Of a stretch of DNA of 64,000 bases, positions 63,841-64,000 are shown in pieces (position 1 is the first letter of the stretch; every line of letters begins with the position of its first letter). Under the pieces are notes generated by a model. That model was not told the DNA's origin, did not search any database, and worked only from the letters and a program-made list of their open reading frames with translations. Both the position numbers and the translations under genes were made by a program. Source of the stretch: Tetrahymena elliotti 4EA (Eukaryota; Ciliophora; Oligohymenophorea; Hymenostomatida; Tetrahymenidae); NCBI GenBank assembly GCA_000231825.2, contig JH720346.1, forward strand, positions 549,796 to 613,795, in the 5' to 3' direction.

Positions 63841-64000
63841 CTATTTTTAAAAGTTTTCATTACTAAAATGTGTCAAATATAAAAATATATTTTTTAAACA
63901 AAAAATTTATAAAACATATTTGAAAGTTTTAAAAATATTTCCAATCAAAATACATTTTATTTTTTGTAAAATCAAGTAAAAAAAATTTTATTTTTTAACT

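Overview
The window looks like macronuclear DNA of an oligohymenophorean ciliate, most likely Tetrahymena or a close relative. It is very AT-rich, and real genes read straight through TAA and TAG (Gln) and end only at TGA. The clearest internal proof is the ubiquitin-conjugating enzyme at 22403-23677, where the invariant Gln of the KDQWSP motif is encoded by TAA. Introns are short, AT-rich and GT..AG. Because the standard code breaks these genes at every TAA/TAG, I translated them by hand with TAA/TAG = Gln.

Layout, left to right: a Gln-rich orphan (344-2617, +); two identical tRNA-Gly(UCC) genes (5012-5082 and 5258-5328, +); an acidic Myb/SANT-like protein (5643-9431, +); a type I membrane protein with an EGF-like module and a C-terminal CxxC..CxxC knuckle (10489-13788, -); an 8.6 kb stretch without a recognisable gene (13789-22402) that holds diverged ~198-bp tandem repeats and a 24-bp palindrome; then three minus-strand genes: an E2 (22403-23677), a RING protein (24901-27728) and a tandem-FHA protein (28133-29716).

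The centre is one 16.3 kb gene (31923-48222, +) for an axonemal inner-arm-type dynein heavy chain. I resolved it into 36 exons and 4,661 residues with consistent phase throughout, linker, AAA1-6, stalk and C-terminal domain included. It has a long N-terminal extension with a 72-residue module present twice, without gaps, each copy split by an intron at the identical nucleotide.

Right of the dynein: a mitochondrial-type RCC1-repeat protein (49795-51015, +), an R-S-E class ADP-ribosyltransferase (52276-53966, -), a rhomboid/derlin-like membrane protein (54949-55887, -), a coiled-coil protein (56588-58322, +), a two-domain cation channel whose two pore filters both read T-L-D-x-W as in CatSper (59341-61473, -), and the 3' part of a Cys-rich surface protein (62111-63840, -) that runs off the right edge.

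The genes do not form an operon and share no single pathway. Dynein and a CatSper-like channel would both fit ciliary motility, while E2, RING, FHA and ADP-ribosyltransferase are general signalling or modification functions. I saw no mobile element with coding capacity, no rRNA, no CRISPR array and no telomeric repeat.
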